Positions 7,534 to 16,251 of a stretch of 64,000 nucleotides of DNA are shown piece by piece. Source of the stretch: a virus. Location: positions 1-64,000 of IMG/VR virus record IMGVR_UViG_3300043436_003602; one strand, written 5' to 3'. The number at the start of each line of letters is the position of its first letter. Within the stretch, counting starts at the first letter, position 1. The position numbers and the translations under genes were made by a program. The notes under the pieces are model-generated. The model was not told the origin of the DNA, searched no databases, and saw only the letters and a list, made by a program, of their open reading frames with translations.

Positions 7534-8463
7534 ATGTTTACTCATCGCTACGCGGATGGCGACTTCTACACATACGTAGGAGACCAGGAGGGCAGGCACC
7601 CGGAAACGGGTAAATGGGTCAAGGGGGTTTGTTACCGAGGAGCAACCGGTGAGCTTTACTGGACCAGCGAAGCTCGATGGGAGGAAAAGTTCGAGGCACT
7701 CCCGCCCTCTCGCTTCGAAGAACAACGGATCGAGCTTACCGATCCCGGTACCGAAGAGGTGGTCGCAGCATTCGTTATGCGTATGGACGAAGTTACCGAC
7801 GTTCGCCACATGCTGCTGTCTGCTTGCAATGTTGCCAGCAAGGCCCGCGACCATCATGTCGAGATCGTCCTTCGGGCCCAGGCAGACATGATCTCCAAGG
7901 GTCTGCACATTCGCGAGGTCGACTTCCCCGACTTGATCGGCGATGTCAATGCCTTCCATGAGAAGTTCAAGCAGATCGAGCCCACAACCTACGGGGTGCC
8001 CCGGGTATTGCCCGCCGACCTATTTGACTTCCGCGTCAAGTTCCATGATGAGGAGACCGATGAGTATAGGGAAGAGCAGGAGACCCTGGTCGAGGCCTTT
8101 GACCGGGAAGACCATCGCGAGGTCGTCAACTCGCTCGAGCTTCAACTTGACGCCTTGTGCGATGCCGTATGGGTGTTGCTTGGCACCGCGGACCTTCAGT
8201 TCGGCAAGAAGATTTTCTATGAAGCCTGGAAGCGCGTCTTCAAGGCCAATATGGCGAAGGTGCTGGCAACCGAAGACCCGAACGCGAAGGACAGCGGCCG
8301 AGATGTCAAGTATGATATTCGCAAGCCCGCCGGCTGGACACCGCCCGATCACCGGGACTTGGTGCAGGAGTATCTCCGTCCTACGAAGCCTGGGGCCGAG
8401 GAGCCTGTCGAGACCAACACCTTCAATGAGCCGGTCTCCCCCGATTACTCGGGGAAAGTCTGA
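7534..8463 (+). CDS. DUF1653 plus all-alpha NTP pyrophosphatase fusion (309 aa)
   Basis: Residues 1-55 (YADGDFYTYVGDQEGRHPET, then TGELYWTSEARWEEKF) match DUF1653. The C-terminal half (DFRVKFHDEETDEYREEQ to DALCDAVWVLLGTADLQFG, then ANMAKV and KPAGWTPPDH) is the phosphoribosyl-ATP pyrophosphohydrolase/MazG-like fold of phages, with the metal-binding E-rich helix and downstream D. ATG 7534 is preferred over 7528 because AAGGAAG is then six bases away. A likely role is hydrolysing a dNTP to dNMP plus PPi to reshape the nucleotide pool. It overlaps the next gene at GTCTGATGA. Confidence 0.8.
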   Translation: MFTHRYADGDFYTYVGDQEGRHPETGKWVKGVCYRGATGELYWTSEARWEEKFEALPPSRFEEQRIELTDPGTEEVVAAFVMRMDEVTDVRHMLLSACNVASKARDHHVEIVLRAQADMISKGLHIREVDFPDLIGDVNAFHEKFKQIEPTTYGVPRVLPADLFDFRVKFHDEETDEYREEQETLVEAFDREDHREVVNSLELQLDALCDAVWVLLGTADLQFGKKIFYEAWKRVFKANMAKVLATEDPNAKDSGRDVKYDIRKPAGWTPPDHRDLVQEYLRPTKPGAEEPVETNTFNEPVSPDYSGKV

Positions 8464-9296
8464 TGAAGAGCGAGTGGGTTCAAGCCGTCCTGAAGATGAG
8501 TCATCGAAAGGCTGATCTATATTCGGGATGCAGGAAGATCATTCAGGGTAAATCGATCCTGTTCCACGACCTGTGGGATAGCGAAGACCCCCTCGTCCTG
8601 GAGGATGCGGGCTATACCAGAAGCAAGCTCGCTCACCTGGTTCGGGGATACGTGCATGAGGAGTCGATTGAAGCGGCATTGATGCTGTGGAAGTTGAGGA
8701 GGCAGAAAACCTCCTACGGCTCTGTGGGTTTCACCTGCTACAATCACTTCCTCAAGAACGACGCGGTGAAGAAGTCGAAGCGCGCCTCTGTCATGGGACC
8801 GTGCATCCAGGCTATCACAATAACCCAAGTAAAAGGCGGTAAGAAAGGACAGTACTTCATCGACTGTTTCTACCGCACGACCGAGCTGCTCAAGAAGTTT
8901 CCCGCCGACCTGGTCTTCATCCGCGATGTCCTGCTCAAGGACTTCGACTTTAGCGGTATGGAGTTTCTGGGGATGCGGTGTCACTTCGCTAACATCACGG
9001 TCCACCCCGCTTACTTTGCGACGGTGATCCCGCACCTAGAAGACCCGATTGCTGAACTTGAAAAGCTCAAGAAGAAGGATCGGTATTTCTACGACTGGTG
9101 TATCAAGTGGACCGCCCGCTACTTGTGCGAGGAACATCATCGCGGTATTGCCAAACACGCCCAGTCGCAGAGAGTGAAGGTCGATGCTGAAAAGCGCATC
9201 AAGGGTAAGCTTCGCCGCAAACTGATTGACTACTTGAGAGCCAACCACCCGGGTCATACCCGAGGCTATGAAGAACCTGAAGGAGATGAAGAATGA
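8463..9296 (+). CDS. Thymidylate synthase-superfamily protein, divergent (277 aa)
   Basis: The ThyA core is visible but diverged. The nucleophile region GPC gives Cys114, then CFYRTTE (Arg138 equals the phosphate Arg of QRS-D), and 11 residues later Asp149, where ThyA has its base-selecting Asn. MRCHFANITVHP carries a later His174. ThyA's conserved Asp after RS is Glu141 here. Asp at the Asn position is the known switch of dCMP hydroxymethylases such as T4 gp42. The likely activity is methylation or hydroxymethylation of a deoxypyrimidine monophosphate, or a non-catalytic partner of the next gene. The alignment is by eye. It overlaps its neighbours by 1 and 4 bases. Confidence 0.6.
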   Translation: MKSEWVQAVLKMSHRKADLYSGCRKIIQGKSILFHDLWDSEDPLVLEDAGYTRSKLAHLVRGYVHEESIEAALMLWKLRRQKTSYGSVGFTCYNHFLKNDAVKKSKRASVMGPCIQAITITQVKGGKKGQYFIDCFYRTTELLKKFPADLVFIRDVLLKDFDFSGMEFLGMRCHFANITVHPAYFATVIPHLEDPIAELEKLKKKDRYFYDWCIKWTARYLCEEHHRGIAKHAQSQRVKVDAEKRIKGKLRRKLIDYLRANHPGHTRGYEEPEGDEE

Positions 9297-10135
9297 TGTA
9301 TCGAGATTTTGAAGCCGCCATTGAAGACGTCCGGGCTCGCCTAAAAGGCGGTGGTGAGATCGTCCACAGTCGGCGCTGGCAGGGCGTTGAGATTGCGGCT
9401 AATCCCAATATGGCATGCCTCGAGGTAACTCACCTGCACCTCGAAATCCCCATGGATGGTTACGAAGAAGACCTCGAGGCTTACGCTCGGCATATTGGGC
9501 CTGACCTCCCCTGGGCTGACAATCACTTCGAGGAACGGGTAAGTGGCTACCCGATCAATCCGGGCACGGAGTTCAAGCACTGGCCCTGGAACAAAGGCCG
9601 AGGCGCCGAGTCGTTCCTCGACCGTCGGGGCAAGTTCAATCATAACTACATGGAGCGGTATTGGCCGAAGCAGGCTCACGTTATCGCGGAGCCGACTTCT
9701 TCGCGCTCAGACTATCGGTCGCGTTATCGGGACTATTTCCAGACGGGCAAGGTCACAACCATGAAGGGCATCGTGTATGAGTATGGCGACCTTCGAGACG
9801 TGGTGGACCTGATGATCGATGATCCGCTGACGCGGCAGGCCTACTTGCCTGTGTGGTTCCCCGAGGACACCGGCGGCGGTGAGAAGCGAGCACCCTGCAC
9901 CCTCGGCTATCACTTCATGATGCGGAATGACCGTCTCTCGATCAACTACCATATTCGCAGCTGTGACTTCGTCAAGCACCTCCGCAACGATCTTTACTTG
10001 ACGGCTCGCCTCGTCATCTGGATGCTGCATCAGCTCCGGTCGCGTGATCCTCGGTGGAAGGACGTGAAGGTGGGCGACTTCGTCATGCAGATTGGCTCCC
10101 TGCATTCCTTCAAGCCGGATTGGGAGTTGATCTGA
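9293..10135 (+). CDS. ThyA-family dNMP C5-transferase, possibly dCMP-specific (280 aa)
   Basis: A clearer ThyA homologue: RAPC nucleophile Cys202, then exactly 20 residues on (as in E. coli ThyA) IRSCD with Arg222, Ser223 and Asp225. Asp233 stands where ThyA has the Asn that selects dUMP, and GSLHSF gives His271 with Phe for the usual Tyr. Asp at the Asn site suggests dCMP as substrate, hence a cytidylate methylase or hydroxymethylase, but this is inferred from spacing. ATGATG at the start overlaps the previous stop by four bases, so the paralogues are coupled and may form a heteromer. Confidence 0.65.
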   Translation: MMYRDFEAAIEDVRARLKGGGEIVHSRRWQGVEIAANPNMACLEVTHLHLEIPMDGYEEDLEAYARHIGPDLPWADNHFEERVSGYPINPGTEFKHWPWNKGRGAESFLDRRGKFNHNYMERYWPKQAHVIAEPTSSRSDYRSRYRDYFQTGKVTTMKGIVYEYGDLRDVVDLMIDDPLTRQAYLPVWFPEDTGGGEKRAPCTLGYHFMMRNDRLSINYHIRSCDFVKHLRNDLYLTARLVIWMLHQLRSRDPRWKDVKVGDFVMQIGSLHSFKPDWELI

Positions 10136-10335
10136 TGCAGATTAACACCCTTTTCGACATCGGGGATCAGGTAACCATCGACCGCGACGATAGCGGAGTG
10201 ATTGTGGGTCTAATCTTGGCGGTTAACACTCGCGGAACGGGCCTCAACGTCACCTATGACGTAGCCTGGTTCCACAACGGGCAGTCCTGCTCGGCCTGGA
10301 TCGAGGAATGGAGGCTGAACAAATGGGGAGAATAA
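10135..10335 (+). CDS. Small SH3-like phage protein (66 aa)
   Basis: A short beta-rich protein (FDIGDQVTIDRDDSGVIVG, ending AWIEEWRLN), the pattern of small phage barrels of unknown function. Its ATG shares a base with the stop of the ThyA-like gene (TGATG), and its end overlaps the deaminase start. No function is assigned. Confidence 0.65.
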   Translation: MQINTLFDIGDQVTIDRDDSGVIVGLILAVNTRGTGLNVTYDVAWFHNGQSCSAWIEEWRLNKWGE

Positions 10336-10820
10336 GCAGAGAGCAAATGTTCATGGACATGGCTCGGGCGGCATCACGCCGCTCGACCTGTTTCCGTTTG
10401 AACGTCGGCGCAATCGTCATCCAGGGGAACAACCCCATAGCGGTTGGCTACAATGGTCATGAGCCCGGCGCGCCTCACTGCGCGGGAAACTCTTGCCCCG
10501 GTGTAGTGCCCGGTAAATGCGGAACCCGTCACGCCGAGGTTAATGCTTTGGAAAAGGCAAAGACCCTCCTGCTCGGCCGGCACCGCAAGCCCGTGGACCT
10601 GTACTGCACAGATAGCCCGTGTAGTGCTTGCGTCGACTATATCATCCGCGAACGGGATAAGGGGATGACCGGTATCCAGGTTGACCGCATCTTCTATGAA
10701 ACACCCTATCGTGATACCAGTCACCTTAGTCGACTTCATGGAGTGATAGAAGTTTACTTGGTGACACCGGCAGGATATGTTGTCGATAACTTCTCTCGGC
10801 GCGTAGTGGTGACTCAATGA
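10323..10820 (+). CDS. Deoxycytidylate deaminase-like enzyme (165 aa)
   Basis: The zinc-dependent deaminase motifs are present: HAEVNAL (catalytic His-x-Glu) and TDSPCSAC (two zinc Cys). The N-terminal helix and the CAGNSCPG insertion are as in dCMP deaminases. It converts dCMP to dUMP, linking the cytosine and thymine pools. GGAGG lies eight bases before ATG 10323, inside the previous gene. With two ThyA-like proteins upstream and a ThyX at 46.7 kb, this phage has unusual redundancy in C5 pyrimidine chemistry. Confidence 0.85.
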   Translation: MGRISREQMFMDMARAASRRSTCFRLNVGAIVIQGNNPIAVGYNGHEPGAPHCAGNSCPGVVPGKCGTRHAEVNALEKAKTLLLGRHRKPVDLYCTDSPCSACVDYIIRERDKGMTGIQVDRIFYETPYRDTSHLSRLHGVIEVYLVTPAGYVVDNFSRRVVVTQ

Positions 10821-13396
10821 GCAAACGACAAGTAATGATCATCGGGGAACAGCCCCAGATCAATCCTCGCGCCAAGTCTATATTGATGGATGCTCTAAAC
10901 CAGGCGGGCTTCGAAGAGCGAGACTTTCGGTGGATAAACGTCCTCGAAGAAGGCCCGCCTGAGGGTAAAAACGTCACCAAGACCATGATTAAGAATGCCA
11001 AGGAAAAGCTCCTGGCAAAGATCGATAAGCGAGACCCTCGGTATGTCGTCCTTCTTGGAAATACTCCGTGTCAGGCTGTCCTTGACCGAGCCGGTATCAG
11101 GAAGCTCAGGGGCAAGCCGCTCGAACACCAGAAAAGGGTCGTCCTCCCGATCCTCCATCCGAACCAGGCGCTCCATGATGATAAGTGGATCGACATCATC
11201 GAGTCCGACCTCCAGCGACTGAGGGAGTGCGTCGACTTCGGTGGCATTCCTGAAGAGCGTGAGCTGGACTACCATATCGTGGACACCTGGGACAAGGTGA
11301 AAGCGATGCTCAGGGACATACGGGGCACTGTCGCTATCGACTTGGAGTGCACCCGCCTTTACCCCTTCACTACACAGCTTGACGAGCTTGTTGCTTCCGG
11401 ACGGGCTTCACAGGATGCCATCAAAGAACACCGAGCCACCCACAGCGGTAACCAGCCCGCTGTCGTGGCTATGCAGTTCGGCTGTCGCAAGCGTCAATGG
11501 GTAGTCCCGATGGAAACCGCGGGCGTCTGGTCACGCCATGAGCTCGAGAAGATCGTAAAGCTCGCAACTCGAAAGCTCAAGGATTGCTTCACAGTATTCC
11601 ACAATGGCAAGTTCGACTGCCTGTGGATGCTGGTTCGTTTCGGCGTCAAGTGGACAGTCGACTTTGATACGATGCTCGCCCACTACTTGGTGGATGAGAA
11701 TGACTTTCATGGACTGAAATACCTCGCGCAGAAGTTTATCGGTGCACCCGACTGGGACGTTGAAGGTAAGGAAAAGACTGCTTGGTCACCAAAGAATGCC
11801 AAATATGCAGCCCATGACGTTTACTATACCCGGAAGCTGAGGCTCATCCTCAAGAAGATGCTCGAGGAGGACCATGATGTTAAGCGGGTCCATGACTGGA
11901 TCATGATCCCGTGCATCAAGTTATTCATTGAAGCTGAGTTTACGGGTATCCAAATCGATCTCGACAAGATGGACGATGCGGAAAACTACCTGCGCGAGGA
12001 ATTAGCCACCGCACTCGGTAACCTCGAGAAGTGGGGCAAGGAAGCGTCCAAGGTTGACAAGAAGACCGGCAAGATCAACTGGGGCAGTCCCGATCAACTG
12101 GGCAACCTCTTATTTGTAGACCTTAAGATCAAGTCTGTCGAAAAGACCAAAGCCGGCAAGGAGAGCGTCAGTGAGTCCGTTCTCAATCGTATCGACCATC
12201 CGATGGTCGGCGACCTTCTCAAGTTTAGGGCTGCACAGAAGCAACTCTCCGGTTTCATCGAGGGATGGAAACCTTACCTTGATCTTAACGGACGGCTGCA
12301 TCCAGTATTCAAATTGCACGGTACCGTTACCGGTCGGCTTTCTTGTGAGCATCCCAATCTACAGCAGGTTCCCCGAGACCCCCGTATTAGAACACTCATT
12401 ACTGCTCCCGATGGTTGGGAGCTTATCGAAATGGATCTCTCTCAGATCGAGCTCAGGATCGCTGCCGAGTTGGCGGATGAGCACAATCTACTGGGAGTCT
12501 TCAATTCAGGAGGTGACCCTCACTGGCAGACTGCTATTCGAGAAATCGAGCGAGGAGCAGGATACAAGAGGGAAATACGACAAACCATAAAATTCCACCA
12601 CGAGCTCGAGGGTAAAGAATATGTGAAGATGAATTACAGCGAAGCCATCGAGTATATCCTTGAGTTAGGGGGTAAGGCTTGCGAAGGCTTGATGGACATG
12701 TGGGAACAAACATACCCCGGCGTCGAGTTCATGAACTGGAAGGAGACACGTAAGAAAGCAAAGGCGATCAACTTCGGGTATCTCTACGGCATGTGGTGGA
12801 AGAAGTTTAAGATATATGCCCGAGATAACTACGGTGTCAACGTCACAGATGATGAGGCACAGGCATCCCGTGAAGCCTTCTTCGAGCTGTATCCTGGGTT
12901 CCCAAAGTGGCACGAGCGTCAGCGTAGGTTCGCACAGGTCAACGGTTACGTTCGCTCACTCAGCGGGCGCAAACGTCGACTACCGGCTGCTGCGACCGGT
13001 CGTGATACGCCTGAGAGGCGCGAAGCACAGCGCCAGGCGATCAACTCGCCGGTGCAGTCGTTCGCCAACGAGCTGAACCTGATGGCGGCGATCCAGATGC
13101 GTAAAGAATTCCACAAGTCGTGGTTCCGTATTGTCGGCACTGTGCATGACGCCATCCTTATGTGGGTTCGCAAAGATAAGGTGGAGCACGTATTTAACCG
13201 GGGGCTCGAGATCATGAGTCATCCCGAGTTGCTCGATGACTTCGAGATCGAGATGAGTGTTCCGATTGAAGCAGATGGTAAGGTTGGCCCTTGGGGCGCA
13301 GGAAAGGACTTAGGAAAATGGTTAAAAGCTCAAAACGACAACTCATCATCGACCCCAAGCACGGACAAGGGTTTGCGGCGAAAAAGAGTGGTGTAG
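10817..13396 (+). CDS. Family A DNA polymerase with N-terminal UDG-like domain (859 aa)
   Basis: Residues 1-150 look like a family 4/5 uracil-DNA glycosylase fold (MIIGEQP, VVLLGNTPCQAVL, KLRG, PILHPNQALH). A DnaQ/Pol I-type 3'-5' exonuclease follows (AIDLECT near 175, NGKFDCLW, YAAHDVYYTRKL). The polymerase has motif A DLSQIELRIAAEL near 541, motif B KAKAINFGYLYG near 649 and motif C VHDAI near 776. It is the replicative polymerase. The UDG-like part lacks an obvious GxPFVG motif, so it may only sense template bases. It overlaps the deaminase by four bases. Confidence 0.92.
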   Translation: MSKRQVMIIGEQPQINPRAKSILMDALNQAGFEERDFRWINVLEEGPPEGKNVTKTMIKNAKEKLLAKIDKRDPRYVVLLGNTPCQAVLDRAGIRKLRGKPLEHQKRVVLPILHPNQALHDDKWIDIIESDLQRLRECVDFGGIPEERELDYHIVDTWDKVKAMLRDIRGTVAIDLECTRLYPFTTQLDELVASGRASQDAIKEHRATHSGNQPAVVAMQFGCRKRQWVVPMETAGVWSRHELEKIVKLATRKLKDCFTVFHNGKFDCLWMLVRFGVKWTVDFDTMLAHYLVDENDFHGLKYLAQKFIGAPDWDVEGKEKTAWSPKNAKYAAHDVYYTRKLRLILKKMLEEDHDVKRVHDWIMIPCIKLFIEAEFTGIQIDLDKMDDAENYLREELATALGNLEKWGKEASKVDKKTGKINWGSPDQLGNLLFVDLKIKSVEKTKAGKESVSESVLNRIDHPMVGDLLKFRAAQKQLSGFIEGWKPYLDLNGRLHPVFKLHGTVTGRLSCEHPNLQQVPRDPRIRTLITAPDGWELIEMDLSQIELRIAAELADEHNLLGVFNSGGDPHWQTAIREIERGAGYKREIRQTIKFHHELEGKEYVKMNYSEAIEYILELGGKACEGLMDMWEQTYPGVEFMNWKETRKKAKAINFGYLYGMWWKKFKIYARDNYGVNVTDDEAQASREAFFELYPGFPKWHERQRRFAQVNGYVRSLSGRKRRLPAAATGRDTPERREAQRQAINSPVQSFANELNLMAAIQMRKEFHKSWFRIVGTVHDAILMWVRKDKVEHVFNRGLEIMSHPELLDDFEIEMSVPIEADGKVGPWGAGKDLGKWLKAQNDNSSSTPSTDKGLRRKRVV

Positions 13397-14415
13397 CGCC
13401 GGCCCATGACCACAGCGCCGTCCTTACGGGTGACGGTCAGATTAACGTCAGCCAGTCAAAGGTGAAGACCTGGCGGCAGTGCCGTCGGCAATACCATAAC
13501 AAGTTCGTCTTGATGCTTCAGAAAAAGAAGATCAAGCGACCCTTTATGTTTGGTCGGATTGTTCACGAGATTATCGAGGCGGACCTTGAAGGCCATGACT
13601 GGGAAGAGGTCCTCAATAAGGTTGAGCTCGACAACAAAAAGCTGTTCCGAAAAGAGATCGAGATGTATGGCAACATCATCGCGGACATTCGGGACATCAT
13701 GACCGACTACTTCATCTTTTGGGATGGCACATTTAAGCCGATGAAGCATGATGGTCGCCGGAGCGAGTTCGAGTTTCGCATTGAACTGGACGACGCTCTC
13801 TGGTTTACCGGCAAGATCGACGCGGTCGGTAAAGCGAAAGCGATGAAGTGGCTGGTTGAGCACAAGACGTTTAATCGGATGCCGAGCGAGGATGATCGAT
13901 GGAGGTCAGTCCAAGCGGCTGTATACTTCAAGGCTCTCGAGGAGATGGGCTTCCCGAGCATCGACGGGGTTATGTGGGACTACGTGTCCAGCAAGCCATT
14001 GAACGTCCCGGGTGAGCTTACAAAAGCAGGCAAGGTTTCCCAGGCTCGGATCGACTCTACCCCCTCAAGGATCAAGCGGTGGCTCAAGGAGGAGGGGCTG
14101 AAGCGAAGGGATAACCAGAAGCTGCTGACCGATGCCGAGGCTAATCTCCGCAATCGGTTTATCCGGGTCTATAGTCCGGTCAAGCGCCGGATTGTAGATA
14201 ACATCTGGGACGACTTTGTGGACACCGCGCGAGAAATCCAAGAGTTCCACGGTCGCAAGAAGGATCAGAACATCGGCCGGCACTGCACCTGGTGCGACTA
14301 TCAGCCTCTGTGCAAGGCCGAGGCTACCGGAGCAGATGTCGACTGGATCATTAACCGAGAGTACCAGACCGAAAACACCTCACATAAGCGGGATGAGGAC
14401 CGAGCGGAGGATTAA
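13318..14415 (+). CDS. RecB/Cas4-like PD-(D/E)XK nuclease, Fe-S type (365 aa)
   Basis: Nuclease motifs GKIDAVG (Asp) and WLVEHKT (E-x-K) are separated by the usual spacing. A Cys in WRQCRRQY near residue 50 and a C-terminal CTWCDYQPLC pattern suggest a 4Fe-4S cluster as in Cas4/AddB nucleases. AAGGA precedes ATG 13318, inside the polymerase 3' end. It probably processes DNA ends for recombination with the Sak4-like ATPase next door. Confidence 0.85.
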   Translation: MVKSSKRQLIIDPKHGQGFAAKKSGVAPAHDHSAVLTGDGQINVSQSKVKTWRQCRRQYHNKFVLMLQKKKIKRPFMFGRIVHEIIEADLEGHDWEEVLNKVELDNKKLFRKEIEMYGNIIADIRDIMTDYFIFWDGTFKPMKHDGRRSEFEFRIELDDALWFTGKIDAVGKAKAMKWLVEHKTFNRMPSEDDRWRSVQAAVYFKALEEMGFPSIDGVMWDYVSSKPLNVPGELTKAGKVSQARIDSTPSRIKRWLKEEGLKRRDNQKLLTDAEANLRNRFIRVYSPVKRRIVDNIWDDFVDTAREIQEFHGRKKDQNIGRHCTWCDYQPLCKAEATGADVDWIINREYQTENTSHKRDEDRAED

Positions 14416-14479
14416 ATGACGGTTGCAGGGCACTCGCTTCCGTGATATACAAGCAAACCTGAGCAAAGGATCACTAACC

Positions 14480-15310
14480 ATGGCGACAGAAGTTCGTAAA
14501 AAAGACAGAGGAGGGAGGGCACCCGGCGCTAAGCCCATCTCCGAAGTCAAGCACCACGGCAGCACCGCCCTCTACGGCAGGAGCTCCACAGGTAAGACCA
14601 CCCTGGCGTCTACCTACCCCAAGCCGATCCTCTACTTCAACATTCGTGACAACGGGACTGACAGCATCAGTGACGTTGAAGACATCGACGTGGTGGAGAT
14701 CGAGACCTCGGATGAGTTGAAGGAGCAAATCCTCTGGCTCCACAAACAGGCCGAGCGCGGGAAGCTGATCTATAAGACCGTTGTGCTCGACACCATGACA
14801 CAGCTTCAGGGCATCCTTGTCGAAGAGATGGGGGCCAAGAAAAAGCTCAAAGGCAGCAAACGTGCTGGTGACTTCGGCACTCTTCACAAGCAGGACTGGG
14901 GGGCTATCGCCGGCGACCTCAAAGCGGTCATCATGGACATTCGTAACCTGCCCGTCGAGTCCGTGTTTATTGCTCAGGAGCGTATCTTCAACGCAGGTGA
15001 TGAGGAAGACGACGGGATTGATCAGCTGGCTCCCGAGGTTGGTACTCGGTTGATGCCGTCGGTTAATTCCGACCTGTGCGCCTCAGTTTCAGTTATCGGG
15101 AACACCTTTATCAAGGTCAAGGTGACCAAGGAAAAGGACCCGAAGACCAAGAAAACGGTCAAGCGTATCGAAAAGATTTACTGTTTGAGGTTGGGCCCCA
15201 ACGAGGTCTACACCACAAAAATCCGGAAGCCCAAAGGGATCGAGGCCCCGGATTATATCGTCGATCCCACCTTCCGGAAGATCAAGAAAATTATGAAAGG
15301 AATTGAATGA
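14480..15310 (+). CDS. Sak4-like RecA-fold ATPase (276 aa)
   Basis: Walker A GRSSTGKTT lies near residue 36 and Walker B KTVVLDT near 98, in the compact AAA_24 single-domain RecA fold of phage Sak4 recombinases. AAAGGA lies nine bases before ATG 14480. The frame is open further upstream without a site. It likely promotes strand annealing/recombination together with the SSB-like protein that follows (ATGA overlap) and the preceding nuclease. Confidence 0.82.
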   Translation: MATEVRKKDRGGRAPGAKPISEVKHHGSTALYGRSSTGKTTLASTYPKPILYFNIRDNGTDSISDVEDIDVVEIETSDELKEQILWLHKQAERGKLIYKTVVLDTMTQLQGILVEEMGAKKKLKGSKRAGDFGTLHKQDWGAIAGDLKAVIMDIRNLPVESVFIAQERIFNAGDEEDDGIDQLAPEVGTRLMPSVNSDLCASVSVIGNTFIKVKVTKEKDPKTKKTVKRIEKIYCLRLGPNEVYTTKIRKPKGIEAPDYIVDPTFRKIKKIMKGIE

Positions 15311-16176
15311 TGGCGCGTAGCCGAAAAAAGACCTCCTCGGTGAAGGTCAACTTCAAGGGAGTCGAGAGTCGCAAGACTCCGCCCGAGGGCGATTATGTGA
15401 TGAAGGTCCTCGAGGCCAAGTCCGACAGGGGCCCCTCGGGTGACATGATCGCCTTCGTCTGCGAAATCACTAAAGGCGAATACAAGGGTGTCAAGGGCTA
15501 CCTGTATTGCCCGCTGACCGAGAACAGTCTGTGGAAGCTTCACGCATTCCTGACCGCGCTCGGCGAAGAGGTTCCCGAGGACGAGATGGAAATCGACCTG
15601 CCCGAGCTGATCGACAAGGAGTTCGTGGGTGTCATGACCCATGAAATCTACAACGGCAAGAAGCGCGCCAAGTTGACCGACTTCGACAGCCTCGACAACT
15701 ACGACGGCGAAGATACCGACGAGGACGAGGATGAAGATGAGGACGACGCGCCCAAGAAGGGCAAGAAGTCCAAGTCGAAGGGCAAGCCGGCGAAGGGCAA
15801 GAAGTCGAAGTCCGATGATGACGACGAGGATGAAGATGAGGACGAAGACGATGAGGACGAAAAGTCGTCCAAAAAGTCCAAGAAGTCCAAGTCGAAGAAG
15901 TCTTCCAAGAAAGACGATGACGATGACGAGGACGACGAGGATGATGAGCCCAAGTCCAAGAAGGGCAAGGGCAAACCCGCGAAGAAGTCCAAGAAGAAGA
16001 CCTGGTCGACCGATGATGTCGAGGACATGGACGAGGACGAACTCGAGGAGCTGCTCGAGGAAGCCGGCCTGGACGACGAAGTCGACCTCGACGACTACAA
16101 GAACCTGAAGAAGAAGGTCGCCGCGGTGCTCGAAGCACTCGAGGAGGCCGACCTTCTCGAAGACGACGACGACTGA
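15307..16176 (+). CDS. SSB-like DUF669-type protein with long acidic/basic tail (289 aa)
   Basis: Residues 10-125 (VNFKGVESRKTPPEGDY, then GYLYCPLTENSLWKL and FVGVMTHEIYNGKKRA) match the DUF669-like proteins that accompany Sak4 and act as single-strand DNA-binding proteins. Residues 138-235 alternate runs of Asp/Glu and Lys/Ser. A final helical acidic tail (ending LLEDDDD) resembles the protein-docking tip of SSBs. The coding strand is extremely purine-rich from 15720 to 16000. It is the last gene before the terminator at 16201. Confidence 0.75.
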   Translation: MMARSRKKTSSVKVNFKGVESRKTPPEGDYVMKVLEAKSDRGPSGDMIAFVCEITKGEYKGVKGYLYCPLTENSLWKLHAFLTALGEEVPEDEMEIDLPELIDKEFVGVMTHEIYNGKKRAKLTDFDSLDNYDGEDTDEDEDEDEDDAPKKGKKSKSKGKPAKGKKSKSDDDDEDEDEDEDDEDEKSSKKSKKSKSKKSSKKDDDDDEDDEDDEPKSKKGKGKPAKKSKKKTWSTDDVEDMDEDELEELLEEAGLDDEVDLDDYKNLKKKVAAVLEALEEADLLEDDDD

Positions 16177-16200
16177 TCCCGTCGGGTCGCCCTGGACGGG

Positions 16201-16236
16201 AGGGGCGGCTCGAGCAATCGGGTCGCCCTTTCTTTT
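16201..16236 (+). terminator. Intrinsic terminator after the SSB-like gene
   Basis: An imperfect GC-rich hairpin (AGGGGCGGC pairing with GGTCGCCCT) is followed by TTCTTTT. A second GGGTCGCCCT copy just upstream (16184-16193) could form an alternative fold. It lies between the recombination genes and the next ribosome binding site. Confidence 0.6.
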
Positions 16237-16251
16237 AGCTGGAGGAATACT

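Noticed and set aside
7026-10820. Full thymidine hypermodification pathway as in phages with 5-substituted uracils
   Set aside because: I see no hmU-DNA kinase, pyrophosphorylase, PLP enzyme or acyltransferase in this window, and the ThyA-like proteins appear to carry Asp rather than Asn.
15699-16028. A leftward Ser/Asp-rich ORF
   Set aside because: It is the reverse complement of the Lys/Asp repeat tail of the SSB-like protein. Low complexity only.
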